This document shows positions 23,637-35,600 of a DNA stretch of 64,000 bases, piece after piece. The stretch is taken from assembly GCA_037178855.1 (NCBI GenBank), contig JASJZC010000002.1:4712001-4776000 (forward strand), given 5' to 3'. The stretch's first letter is position 1. Every line of letters begins with the position of its first letter. Source of the DNA: Oscheius sp. JU75 (Eukaryota > Nematoda > Chromadorea > Rhabditida > Rhabditidae). Position numbers and translations under genes: made by a program. The notes below the pieces were generated by a model. It was not told the origin of the DNA, searched no databases, and saw only the letters and a list, made by a program, of their open reading frames with translations.

Positions 23637-25025
23637 CAGGTGTAAGCAACTGGAAGAAGTGACAGATCAACTGGAGTATTCTGAAGGCGGAAAAAAGGGC
23701 CGGTAGAATCAACTGGAAGAAGACATCCACTCCGAGCTCCGCAGTGTTTATCTGATTCGTCGACATCTCTTGTCAAGGCGATGGTTTTCTCCAGTTTAGT
23801 CAGTTCTTGGCATTTCGCGTCCATTTCTAGAAAATCAGTAGTCCACTCAATAGAGCTACTCAGTTCAATGTCATTTGATAGAACTACATTGTTTAGGTGT
23901 TGCTACAATACGCTCCCTGAACTCTTGCAACAGAATAGGAACAGAGCAAGAAGCTGCCCACGAGAGTTTGTCGACCACAGTGCTGCTCAAGAGAACGAAA
24001 AACCGAATCGTGGGAAACGGCAGCAATAGTCCGTCGGAAGTTGATTCTTGAAACCAGTCGCAGAAGATTCTGTAACAGCCAAGAGAAGCTACTGGAAGAG
24101 AGACTATGCACTTCATATTGATTCGTGAAAGAGAAGGATTTTGGCCTACGAAGAAAGGCGCTAACGGGTCATGTTCGATTTTTGCTTCCGACAGGTTACG
24201 ACAGATTCTGTCATTTCAACGTCGAAACCATTGTCTCAACAGGTCAAGGTTCTGGAAATTTTGGGCATGACCCGTCTACCGAGACCTATTTTTGTATTAC
24301 TCTAATCGCACTTGACGGTTCCGGACATTCTCTGATATTGTTTCTCTTGCACGTTCTTTTTCTTAGCGTCTGCTTTATCACTGTGAATGGCTCTTGGATT
24401 TTACAATCGTATGCGAAGACGTCCACAGCATTTGAATACAACTGTTGGTTTTCAAAACCGGATATGAGTTGCGTAGCTATCCTTGCTACTGGCAAAATCG
24501 GCTCAAAAGTAGCTCAAAGTGAACATCACAATACGTCCGTCTTGCCCAGTAACTACATCGATGAACTGATGCGAGTGTGTAGAAATGTGTAGAAGTAGCT
24601 CTTGCTCCGCTAGGCTTTTCCCCGATTCAACAGTGTCTCTTACCTAGTTCGGTATCTTCAATGGCGGCTACCTGAAAACCGAAGAACAGGAGAAGAAACA
24701 AGAGTGGTTCAGCTGATATTTAGCAAAGTTTAAAGATTCCCAGTCACAATCTCCGCATACCTCGACACCGCCTCAGTCTCCAATACCCAATTTGCAAACC
24801 GAACCCCGTCGACTCTTTGGCTACAAACTGAAGCATTCGGATCTGGGTTGCTCAAGACTACCCCGTATCCTAAGGTCTTTGAAGAAAGATAACTAAGTCA
24901 GAGCGAAAGATTCAACATTTTGGCAAAAGTATAAATACCTGACCTGATTTGGAGATGACGATGAGAGTAGACGTTTCATGACGGGTAGCTTGCGACAGAA
25001 GGAGACGAGCAGCGCAGGCGAGCAA
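23637..25025 (-). CDS. Possible multi-exon gene, unrecognised
   Basis: Low-confidence model. On the minus strand, exon 24939-25025 reads ARLLLSQATRHETSTLIVIS and joins in phase (after a 62-nt intron) to TLGYGVVLSNPDPNASVC, RVDGVRFANWVLETEAVSRY and AEI. Next come VAAIEDTEL and VARIATQLISGFENQQLY (around 24420-24495). A possible last exon (23637-23823) encodes LEKTIALTRDVDESDKHC and ends LLPVAYT. The helix-like, charge-rich stretches look translated. However, the middle junctions around 23,830-24,280 are unresolved, one donor (ATT then GTGACT) is weak, and no start codon is established. I do not recognise the family; it could be a decayed gene or chance. Confidence 0.28.
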
Positions 25026-26802
25026 CTGTATTTAATTGCTTGCTTTCTAATTGACAAGACACAACAGTAATTGATTGTTGTTTCTAGCAACAAACATACT
25101 TTGTTTGTAATGCAAAGACATTTAGCGACTTCCAGAAGCAATTCAGCTGCTGCTCAAAGGGAGCAGACGTTTCAGAGCGACGAGCAGCTGTAGATTTCTC
25201 TAATGTAACTGTTCCAAAACATACAGTAGTTCGAAGGAAGATGTTTATTCCGGTTTCCAGACTTCTACTGCCCTATACCCCTCCTCCCCAGCATCTATTC
25301 CGGCTGACCTACTCGGAGTCCCTCTTGAGGAGCTTGTTGTTGTACTAGAAGCCGTCGCGGCGGAAGTACGCAGAGTCAAGAGTTGGTTTCTGGTGGGGGC
25401 GGATGCGGGTTTGACTTGTATTGAGCCTAACTCAATCCGAAGAGACCACGTCATTGCAACCACCCTCACTCGAGAGATATTCTTTGGGTACTGCAGAGGT
25501 CTTCCTGTAGAACTTTGGTCCCAGGTGTGTGGAGCGTAATTGAGGTAGCGGAGACTGGGTGCAAAGTTCTGGACACGAATGGGTGGAAAGTATGACGACA
25601 ACTATCGAAGAGTTCGTCAGTATCTACTGGAACTACCGTGCAAAATATTTTGTTCACAGCTTTGAGGACCAACCTGACAACGTTCAAATTCAGAAACCCT
25701 CTCACCTATTCATGGGTCATCGTATTGTAGCCTGACCACTTGTCACTTTGGAGCTCTCAAGCCATCTATTTCCCATTAAACCCATCCGCATCTTTCCCCG
25801 TAGATTTCAACAGAAAGAACTGCCCTAAATCAAGAATCATTCCCGGAATTCTCTGTCCCCGCCACCCACCTGTTTACCCGGTTTAGAAGGTCCTAAACGC
25901 TGTGTATACTTTCTCCAGGATTTTCTTCCGGAACACTTGATTTTCTGCATTGAAAGTGCGTCATAACTGAGCCGAGTGCAAAGAATATCAGTGGGAGGGT
26001 TGGCTACCACGCCTCGTCGGATCAGCCCTGCTAAAATTCTAGAGGCATGGCGCCCTTCCGGCTGAAAGATCGACTGACTGACACGAGCCGGAAATACCAT
26101 TGTGGTCTACTATTTTCGGGTTATCCTGACTGATTTTTGGAAGCTGTAGTTTTTTACAAGAGACGAAGAGATTTTTTTCCTGGATATTTAAAAATGTCTC
26201 CCGAATGTTCGGCTCCAGAGAACGTCAAACCACGGTCCAGTATTTTTCGCTTGATATAACCAGCGTGTGTCAACATGTATCTCCGTAGGTTAGACTGCCC
26301 TATACGGATTTCAAATCAACATTCTGCTCTTTCCCGAAACTTACCCATTCTTTTACTTAATCGGTCCCATCTCCTCATTCTTTTGCCTCAGAATCGGGAA
26401 CTCGTTACCGAGACTGCTGGTAATAAAAGTGAGGCCCATAAGTCAGTAGGTAGGTCTCCTTTTGGCTGACACGTTTATGTCTTCTTCTCGGGGCAACCCA
26501 TCATCATAAACCTACTGTGGTTCAGTCTCTCTGGATCTCTCTATTTGAATCATCTTGAAGACAAATCGTGGGCCAAACTCATTTTGTTCACGTCAATCCC
26601 CTTCCCGATTTATCATCTTCAGCCGCTTGTCTGCCCCCAAATATGTATCATTACATTCGGAAACACTGATCTCAGCTCGACTCATCCCCATATCATCCTC
26701 TTCCATTATAGATACAGCTCGGCGCTGTCACTTTCCGGACTGAACTTGGAGTCATCAACTTCCTAAGAACTCGCTGACTCGTACCCCTCGAAATACCGAG
26801 GC

Positions 26803-26816
26803 CCTAATGAGATTAG
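26803..26816. repeat. CCTAATGAGATTAG motif, copy 1
   Basis: A 14-base sequence with CTAAT/ATTAG arms around GAG, found again identically at 28616. The arms resemble homeodomain core sites (TAAT). Confidence 0.45.
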
Positions 26817-28615
26817 AAGGAAAATACTATGTTGCGACACGGGGAAAGGGTATTCTTGTGGGATGACGCGCTTGGATTGTCTCGAGGATAGTCCTGTTCA
26901 ACTATAGTTCGGTTTCTGATAAGCCATTCTCCGCATTGTTTCCTTGCAGACTGCGGGGATATATAGTTAGCATCGCTGATTGTTTCTCTTGCAATCTTTC
27001 CAATGGTCTTATTGGACCGATTGAGGCTCGATCGTCTTCGATCAAAGACTGATGTGTTTTCTGAGTGCATCTGACCTACTGACAACTTGAAACTCCTACT
27101 GTATTGTTGTTCCATTCAGTCCATCGGCTCCACCCCAGTCTTCAATACCCGCTTTGAGTCACTCTGAAGCCCGAAATCGGCATTTCTGAACTCCGAGAGT
27201 CAAAAGGTGCAAAGCTGCTTAAAGTTACAAAGCACATTCCTCTATGTTTACCGTTCATCCCCTTTAGAGCACATTCTCATTCAGCTTATTTGTTGTTGTC
27301 CAGAAGATCGCCTTTAGCTTGATGACTATCACTCTCCCTCCTTTCTCCCAGCTGTTTTCCCAACAAGTTGTGTATTTCGCTCGGCCTATTTAAAGGAATA
27401 CAGCCTTCTTTGTTAAGAGAGAGTACGTAGGGGTTATTAGGGCTTAGAAAAACAACAATGACCTTGTGACGTAGCAGTTGAAGGGAACGACAAAAGGTGT
27501 CTGATCTTGCGGCTTGCAACCATATTCTTTCTTTTCTGCTTCTGCCCATTTTGGGATCAAAACTACGTGGTGGAAGTGTGGCATCGGATTTCGAAAAGAA
27601 CGTGTGTACCGGCTCAAGTTTCCTTGTCTTGTCCATCTTGGAAGACGTAATTAGAATAACGAGCTATTCCCGTCAACAATTTGTTCATCCTGGAGTTTCC
27701 ACTTCCGGTTCCCTCTCTTTCTGATAGCATTTCGATCAGTCCAATGCCGTGCAAAACTCGTCCTTTCCTCTGCCTCGCATTTACATAATGTACGTAAGCA
27801 AATAGCAAAATATTTTGTTCTTAAAGTTTGCATAGCTTCCCCTTGGTTACTGTACCCCACACTTTCTTTTCTTGGCAAAGAATACAGTCCGTCCAGCCGA
27901 GTTCAGTCCCAACAAAGCTGAACCCTATTTTAAGCCCTCTTTGTCCCGAAGACGGGCCAAAAGCCCAAGAAAGGAAGGAATAACACATCTGAAGGAAAGT
28001 TAGGCGAAATAGATGTTACAAATGACAACTTAACATGAAAGTCCTCCTAACATTCAATGCTTCCTAGTAAACGTAAAGTATATTTCCCCATTTTCCTACA
28101 TTCTCTATCACAAAAAGCGTTCTGTCACGGAGTGAGTAGTACAAGTTCTTTCTGCAAGTCGGCCTTGTACAGATGACTCTTTGGATCATTTTGTTCCTTC
28201 TTCTTTTGTAATGTTTTCCAGAGTCCCATAGGTCAGAAGGAGTCTTTTTGAAGTGTTTTGGCTGTCATCAATCATTCATAGTCCTGTATCAACTCATTAA
28301 CTAGTTAATAGAGTCAGGACCTAATTAGACTCTCCCGTCATTCCATGACTTATTTCAGGGATTCCCAGCCCCGCTTGACGTCGTCTCCTTGTCCTCCTTT
28401 CTTCAGCCCGTTTTAATGCGATTTAGCACGTGTTTATTTCCTCCAAGCAGACTACTTGTTGCCACAATCTCATTATTCGCCAATATTCTGACCTATACCT
28501 CCTCCACCTCCACGACGTCAAACCCGTAGCCTCCTGTTGACAGTTCTCGCTTGTTTTGGATATCCTACAGCTAGAGCTCGTGACTATTTCGGTCGACGCA
28601 AACACAAAACTATGG

Positions 28616-28629
28616 CCTAATGAGATTAG
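28616..28629. repeat. CCTAATGAGATTAG motif, copy 2
   Basis: Identical to the copy 1.8 kb upstream, in the same orientation; TAATTA-type sites also occur nearby (about 28321). Confidence 0.45.
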
Positions 28630-29784
28630 GGACATTAGACAGTCTTGTTTTGACCTTTATTTTGCGAAAATATAGCGCGAATGGAAAATAGCTCGGGTTG
28701 AAAATGCATAAACTTCTTAGTTTTGAAAAGGTTCATAGTGGAAGAGTCAGTAGGTCAACAGATAGGCCGAAGGCTTTGGTATGAGGAAGAGCTCAGTCTA
28801 TATACTGTTTAGCACGTCTCGGTTCTCTTCTCTGAATACTTTGGTTTGTCGACATGTCAAAAAGACTTTTGAAAGAGTAATCATGCCGCACAATTGTCAT
28901 ATTGGCCTTCCTGTAATGGCATTTCGTTCAGTACCTCTCACATTTTGTTGCAAACAGTTCCAAGAGATGAAGCGCTGTGCAGAACACCATCACTTTTTGT
29001 TTATGAGTATTTTGCGCCTTATTATTGTCAGAAAATCCACAACAGATTTAGTCCCATGTTCCCACTTCGTCCTGAAGTCGTCCCCAAACAACAGAAGGCG
29101 TCATCCCAAAAAGACGACTTTCTGCACTCTCCCTGCCCTTAATTTTCTTGTTGACAGTACGAGTGTATTCCCTCTTATTTATTTCCCCCAAGTCACTTCT
29201 TATTCTAAAGAGATTCTTTGCAGGAGAGCACTGCTACTAAAAGAGGCGACGGCCCATCGTGAACTCAACTTCCCTGCCTTATTTCCATACCGGTGGTGGG
29301 TTTTATTTTAAGTTCTTTGTCGCGAACGGAACCGATTACCCTTAATTATGACTACAACACGCAAAACCCTTTTTATTGTTCACTGTGTCTGTGTCTTTTG
29401 GACATAACAATCTTCAGTTCTCTGGCATCGCAGAAACTTTTCAATGTTCTTATCGAGAGTTCCTCATCCTGAGATTCTGATGCGAGATTCCTTTGACATT
29501 CCACGACCCATCCACTCTGCTCCAATATCCACTTAACTTATCAGTCAATCCTCTTAGGAGCTCATAAGGAAGTGTTCTTTATCCGTTTTGGACGGATTCC
29601 TGACTTGTTATTTCTTAGTTTTCAAGCCTAGTCAAATCGGTCTCTCTTGTCTAGCTCGAGCTTAGAATCCGATTCCCAGAGACAGTCGAACTGCCGGTTT
29701 CCCATCTTGTTTCTGTGCGAAAGACTCATCAAAGTAGCATTTCATTTCGTTTTACGGCCACCTGCCTAATCGAGTGTCCATTGT

Positions 29785-29804
29785 CCTCCTCCTCCTCCTC
29801 CCCT
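29785..29804. repeat. CCT trinucleotide microsatellite
   Basis: A run of CCT/TCC repeats ending in CCCC lies within a CT-rich stretch. No coding frame is associated with it. Confidence 0.7.
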
Positions 29805-30790
29805 TGTCGCAGAAGTAGACTCCCGGACTATCTCCTACTTCACCCCAATGGTAATTAACTATTTTATATATTATTCGGGATATAGGTAGGCGATTGGATT
29901 AACGTCGTCAGACATACAATTCATTCTCTGAGTGGCTCTTAAAAGACGAATGGTCCGCAGAGTTTCTATTTCCGAGTCCGGAACAGGCTTCGAGTAACCC
30001 GACTCTCTCTTTTGACTCACGGACAATTGACTCAACTCAGACCTATGTCCACCACCCACACCCAAACTCCAGACAATTCTCCCGTCATTCGAGTAGGGGG
30101 AACTCGGCTTCCTCATTACCATAAGAGCAATGAATAGACTCTTGTTGACTCTTGGACCAAAAGATGTCCCCTCCGATGACAAAGATGTTCCGTAGATCAG
30201 GGAGATTACTACTGTTGTTTTTGGAGATACTCCCACACCAGCCTATGACTTTTGCATTGACGTTTCCAAAAGAATGATCCGAAATATTCTCCTGTCTTTG
30301 AGGCGGATTAAACGTGGACGGATTTTGGCGCAAGTTCAAAATTTAGCTTAGAAAAGAGGAAGGGTGTAAAAGGTGTACACTATTCAGCCACTGTTGATGA
30401 GAAAACACTTCCTTTCCCAGCTTTGTTTTGCAAACGTCTGATTGAAATTTACAGTTTTGCAGAGCGTCATTGAAAAGCCGAAAAGTCTGGAATTGGCCTT
30501 GAAACAGACGGAATCAGCACTTGCTCGAAAAGCACGATTGTCATTTTTGATCCTTCTCATAGTTCCTCCTTCCCAATAATCCATTCTACTTGACTCTTCT
30601 GAAGTTTGTAGTTTCTGTTACCGACAGTCCAACTTCCGAATTAAACCCGATAGTCGTAGAAAACAAGTGTCCCAAAACCTAATCGGATCATTTCGAGGCT
30701 ATTTTTGGTCGCGATTCGGTAGTGTGTGTTCTCTCTCGGAACCAGACTCTTTAAACGATTGACCTCCGTCTTTTTTCAGGTAATCACAGC

Positions 30791-31129
30791 ATGCAAGTCC
30801 GGCCATGTAGCCTACTAATGTTCGTCATATTATTACTGCTTTGTCTCACATTAACAGACGCCTTTGTGTTACGGGAAAGGAGGAGTGGTCAGTTCTTTTT
30901 CAAACTTGTAATGTTTAAGAGTTTCAGAATTCGATTTTGATTTGTATGACGAACAATATGACGATGTAAATAGTGAAGCATTATCGAATAAAATGTATAC
31001 TTTATGTGCTAGACTACATAAAAGATCGGTAAGATTTTCATCTTTCCTTGAAAATCTAAATACTTTCAGCAAGATGAAAAACGAGTAGCGTCGCCGTTGA
31101 TATCTCGAATGTGCGATCTACTGTCATGA
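30791..31129 (+). CDS. Small secreted prohormone-like peptide precursor
   Basis: Three exons (30791-30887, 30928-31028, 31070-31129) give 85 residues. A signal peptide is clear (LLMFVILLLLCLTLTDA). It is followed by a basic site, an acidic spacer (EFDFDLYDEQYDDV), then MYTLCARLHKR, QDEKR and VASPLISRMCDLLS. Two dibasic KR sites bracket short segments, and one cysteine sits in each of the last two, so a two-peptide disulfide or two monocysteine peptides are possible. An acceptor TTTTTTCAG lies 11 bases before the ATG. It converges on the collagen gene, 105 bp between stops. I do not recognise it as a known neuropeptide or insulin family; the prohormone role is inferred from layout. Confidence 0.7.
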
Positions 31130-31234
31130 CTTCACTTTCTTCTCTTACTTCCAAACCGTGATCTCCTGTAGCCAAGTCGAACTCATTTTTTTGTCTCTGG
31201 TTGTTTTTGTGCTTTATTATAAAAGTCATTGAAC

Positions 31235-32348
31235 TCAGTGGATCCAAAGATACTCGTTCTGGGAGGGCATCGGCTGAGCATAGTGACCGATCGGCTTGGG
31301 CTTAGGCGGGAGCTGAGGGTATTCTTCTTGGGGAGGTGTGGCTGGGGCCGACGAAGGAGGAGGTGCTGGCTGAAAACAACTGTCTAACTCTTAACTTGCA
31401 GAGAATTTGCTATTAGACAGGTCAAATAGTTCAAAGAACCGACCTGTTGACAGTGGGCACATGACCCCGGATTGCCTGGCTCGCCTTTCGGACCCTGTGG
31501 ACCGGGCAGACCTGGGTTTCCGGCGTCTCCACGTGCTCCGACTGCTCCACGAATTCCCTGATTCCCTCCGATTCCGGGCTTCCCATCGTGCCCTTTGCCT
31601 CCGGGAGGTCCACGAGGTCCAACCTAGAACTCTGTTGAACTGACAAACAAATATGCAAACCTTTCCAGACGGTCCCGGGGGACCGGGAGGAGCTCCGTTA
31701 AGAACTTTTCCTCTGTCTCCGGTGGGTCCTTTAGGTCCAGAAGCTCCGGGCTCACCGCGGATTCCAGGAGGCCCAGGTGGCCCAGGTCTGTTGTTCTCTC
31801 CAATTTTTCCAGAGTTTCCACTCTTCCCAGGTACTCCTCTAGGTCCTTTGGGTCCGGGCATCCCAGGAGGTCCGGGAGGACCAGGAGGACACTTTTGACA
31901 AGCATTGGTTCCGGGAGGAGGAGCAGGTAGATACTTTCCATTACGTCCATTCAGTCCATCTCTTCCTGGCTGCCCATTTCTTCCGTCTTCTCCAGCATCT
32001 CCTATTTGTCCACGAGGTCCGGGAGATCCCTGAGTACAGGCACAGCAAGCGCCAGATCCAGAAGCACCGTAGTTCCCGTAGGGCATCTGTCTCTTGGTCC
32101 TCACGTCTCCCTTCTTCGTGAAAGCCATTTGACGCCAGATATCTTTCGACTCGGACTGCAAAGAGGTTCTCCAATTGAACAAAATAAGAACATACCCGAC
32201 AGAGTTCAACCTGAGCCAACATTCCAGAGCTAACCTTCTGGATGTGAAAGTGCATCAGAGGGAGTCCGACGATGACCAAGATGAGACATACTGTAGAAAG
32301 CACGGAAGCCAAGAAGGTGGCTTGCCGCGAACAAGCCCACGACTCCAT
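31235..32348 (-). CDS. Cuticle collagen
   Basis: Secreted structural protein of the nematode cuticle. Start ATG 32348 ([19 protein letters not shown]), with the N-terminal nematode collagen domain and hydrophobic anchor ([16 protein letters not shown]). A subtilisin-like cleavage site (RTKRQ) follows. Then GACCACTQG introduces a first Gly-X-Y block ([16 protein letters not shown]), a cysteine spacer (GTNACQKC) and a longer Gly-X-Y region with short breaks. The domain ends [11 protein letters not shown]. The C-terminal tail is Pro-rich and ends NEYLWIH. About four introns, all short. Cysteine clusters flank the triple-helical blocks as in the family. This family defines the organism as a nematode; the exact col gene cannot be told. 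Confidence 0.95.
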
Positions 32349-32602
32349 GCTGGACTGATTAAAAGTGGGTTAGTTAGCGGCGGAGAGAAAGCGCTCTAAT
32401 TTTTTGGGTCAGGGCGACAGTGAAGGTCACGATTGTTTCAAAACTTTATTGAACTATCGGTAGACACACCGTGTTTGCACAGGGGTAAGCTAAAGGCTTC
32501 TCCTTGTGTACACAAAATTAGGAGATCTCTTAGAACTAAGTTCGTTTTAAATAGACCTGTAACAGACAACAAAACAACAAGAAGGTTCGTTGAATACACG
32601 GG

Positions 32603-35600
32603 TTAGACCGGATGAGGAATGTTCAGTGTGGCTCCGAACTTTGGAGCGTCAGAGATAGGAGTGGCTGCTGTCACGACTATTCCATTTATAGGAGTCTCAA
32701 CAGTGTCTTGCTGAAATTGGTTATTCTTAAGATTCTCTCCAACCCTTACCTCCTGCTCCGGCTGGTCCTCGTCGTCTTCCCTCATGTAACTGGGCAAATT
32801 GGAGGGTTTCCTGTTGCTGTTGGGCGCAACAGCTCCTCTTGTGTAGATGTTCGCCATCGCGTCACGGAGCTTCAAAAAGTCATTTCCTTCTTTTACGCCT
32901 CACCTCTTTCAAACCAACAACGCCGACCAGTTTACCACAATCGGTTACGTATGCATGAGAAAGGCCAAGAAGGCAGAACAGAGTGTGTACTTTGTACAGA
33001 GAGGAGCCGAGGACGAGTTGGAAAGGAGCAGCATCGATGGCAATCTCATCCAGATCTATGGCTCTGTCCAGAAGAGTCTCCACGTCCTGAACTCGTTATG
33101 CTATGAGGAGGAAAAAATAAACCTTGGAGAGTTCTTGGTGAGAGGGTCGAGTAAAAACAGCCTGGAGGGGAAGACTGTTAGGAGCATGAAGAGGAGAGAT
33201 CGAGAGAAGAGTGTTTCCCGAGTACTCTCTGTCCGAAATCAACTCAACATGCTCAGTGTCGCCATTTCCACTGGCCTGGTCTGTGCTGCTAGTTGTTCGT
33301 TCTCTCGACCGACGGTTCGGAGTTTTTCTCGAGAGCCTGAAAAATAGCCTGTTTTTATTTTGCTTTTCGAGAAAGTCCGTCTTATGTTTTATAGTAAAAC
33401 GTACATATCAAACTTTTCTGTTCGAAACAAGAAGTATAATTGTTTGCAAGTCAAGTTCTATCCCCACTTCAAGACTTCAGTTCTACAAGAAGTTGCTACT
33501 CGACTATTCTCTGCTGGGCTGAATAATCGCATCCAACGCCATCTGAACACAAGAAGATGTAAGCGAACGAAGGAGTTTGTCGAGGAAGGAAAAGTCCAAG
33601 CCACATGCAATTCGCCGATTCAAATACTTGTTCCTTGGTGAATAAATTGACCGTGGCAATCATGGGCTCGAATGCTTGTGCCTGCTTCTCGCCCTGAAGG
33701 TCCGATGGCCACGTCTGTATCATCTGCTGCGTGGAAACCACGAGACCATACAGACCAATAAAGAATGTAGATTCCCGGTCCAACTAATCAAGCGATTTGG
33801 AGAGGAACAGGGAGAGATCTATTGGGAACGATTCAATCATCTCTTCAACTTCATGTTTTTGGCAGGACTGATCGGCTCGAAGATCCTGTTTGCATAGAGG
33901 TATATCTGAAGAATTGAACTCGCTGCAAGACACTCTGGACATCAAGCGATTATTAGAAGATCAGAACACAAATCGACTGGCTCTGAATTCTCGTTGTGCC
34001 GACCCACAACAAAACATGACCGGCTTCAAACACAATGATGTTCGCCAATTCAGCTGTTCTTTTGGAGAAAACGCCGTCCAAAAGACTTTGCTCAAGCTCA
34101 ACATCCAGAAGAACGTCCATGCTCATCAGGTTTCTCTCTATTAATCAAAAGGTAATCAAGAGAATTGCAGTGTATCCAGTCAGGACACGCCTTTTTCGCA
34201 GTTTCATCAGGTCTTCACGGCTTCAAGATATGAGAACAATAATGCCGGAGCTGTCATATGGGTTAGCAAGAGTGGGTCTACCAGCTTTGTCGTTCCGGAG
34301 AATGCCCTCAACGGACAGACACGCGAGTCCACCGTAGAAGAGAGCAAGGGAAGCAACCTACAGCTATTGGCTAGAACCCGGATAGATATTTTTTCTTCTG
34401 TATATTGTGCCTTTTTGAACCCCGCTCCGTCTAGTCTGACTCGCCCCGTATCAAATTCCTAAGACCCTGCTTGTGTCCCAATTTCTGTTTGAACAGCTTA
34501 AACAAGTGAAAGTTCACCGGCCTCATGCTTGTCCTTCTGATCGTGTTGAAAATATCAGTTGGAGTGAGACGAGCCGAGGAGCGACTGTCCTGTTGGGTCA
34601 CCAAGACGTGTCTACGGAGAAGCATGACCAAATAGCGCTTGGCTACAGATCCGACGAGGATCTTGTTATCTGAAAAGGGAATTGCTTTCGTCTTCAAATG
34701 CCTCTACCATGATCCGTGACGATGGGAAGACTTCTCAAATGAGGAGCCAACTGAAGAATCTCCTTCAACTGTCGATACGTTGTCGTCTTAGTGATGTAAA
34801 TGATGTCGGTGACCATTAGTTGCTCGACACGGACAGTATGGACACTGATTCTCGAGGGAGGAAGATCCAACAGATAGGGGTACTTCTTGATCCTGATGGA
34901 ACTCTCGTAAATCGACGGCTGGAGGAACTTGCAAATGGCATTTCCCATCAACATGGCAATCTGGAACATGGTCGTAACTGGAAAAGGAAAATGACGAACT
35001 AATACGGGAAGGATTGGAACGAGCTGACCAGTAAGCTCACAGACAATGACCGAGACGGACAGAGTATGAGTCACAGCTCCCGTGTAGGCAGCTGCTCCTA
35101 CGACAGCATACAATCCCGGATAGATTGGCGGTCCTCCTGGTCCTCTAATTCCATCTGGGAAAAGAAAGACCATGATCTCTCCGACCAGACGACCGCCGGC
35201 TGCTCCGATGATAAAGGACGGGACGAAGACTCCAGTGGGAACATTAATAGTGATGCAAACGGCTACCAGTAAGAACTGAAAAGAATGATTCAAATGTTCA
35301 AGAGATTTGTTCCCACATAAACAACGTAATAGAAGGCAAGAGTGGTGAAGATTGAGATTCCGCCATCTGGACCGCCTGTCCAATGCTCTAGCAGAGACTG
35401 TGGACACTTGGTAGCTGTCACATTGGTCGAGAAACTACAGTTGCTGAAGAAGTCGGCCATCGTCTCTCGGAAAGTCAGTTTCCCCGCAATGTATCGACCG
35501 AATCCCGGAGGGAATCTTACAACGCCGACAACGAAAGCAATAAACATTGTGAAGCTGAGGAAACTGAAAGTGAGAAGGCATTGTACAAGAACGAAAGTCG

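Larger units (their letters stand above)
25026..30790. other. Long gene-poor region
   Basis: Nearly 6 kb without a gene I can support. From about 25.7 kb to 30.6 kb the + strand is clearly CT-rich, opposite to the preceding 4 kb. It contains a short CCT microsatellite (29785-29804) and two copies of a 14-base inverted-repeat motif (26803-26816, 28616-28629). Several open frames on the minus strand (25245-26100) look partly coding but could not be joined. Confidence 0.35.

Noticed and set aside
24125-24592. 155-residue + strand open frame
   Set aside because: No start context, domain or splice partners, and it lies opposite more coding-like minus-strand exons; treated as a shadow.
25245-26100. 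Minus-strand frames that read as a possible protein (for example VPVDTDELFD joined to YFPPIRVQNFAPSLRYL)
   Set aside because: Junctions around 25.6-25.9 kb do not close and no family is recognised; too weak for a gene call.
28781-29311. 176-residue + strand open frame
   Set aside because: Length is tempting, but the sequence shows no domain or repeat and looks like a chance frame in CT-rich DNA.
31653-31898. + strand Gly/Pro-rich frame opposite the collagen
   Set aside because: It is the antisense of Gly-X-Y codons, which is itself Gly/Pro-rich; not a gene.
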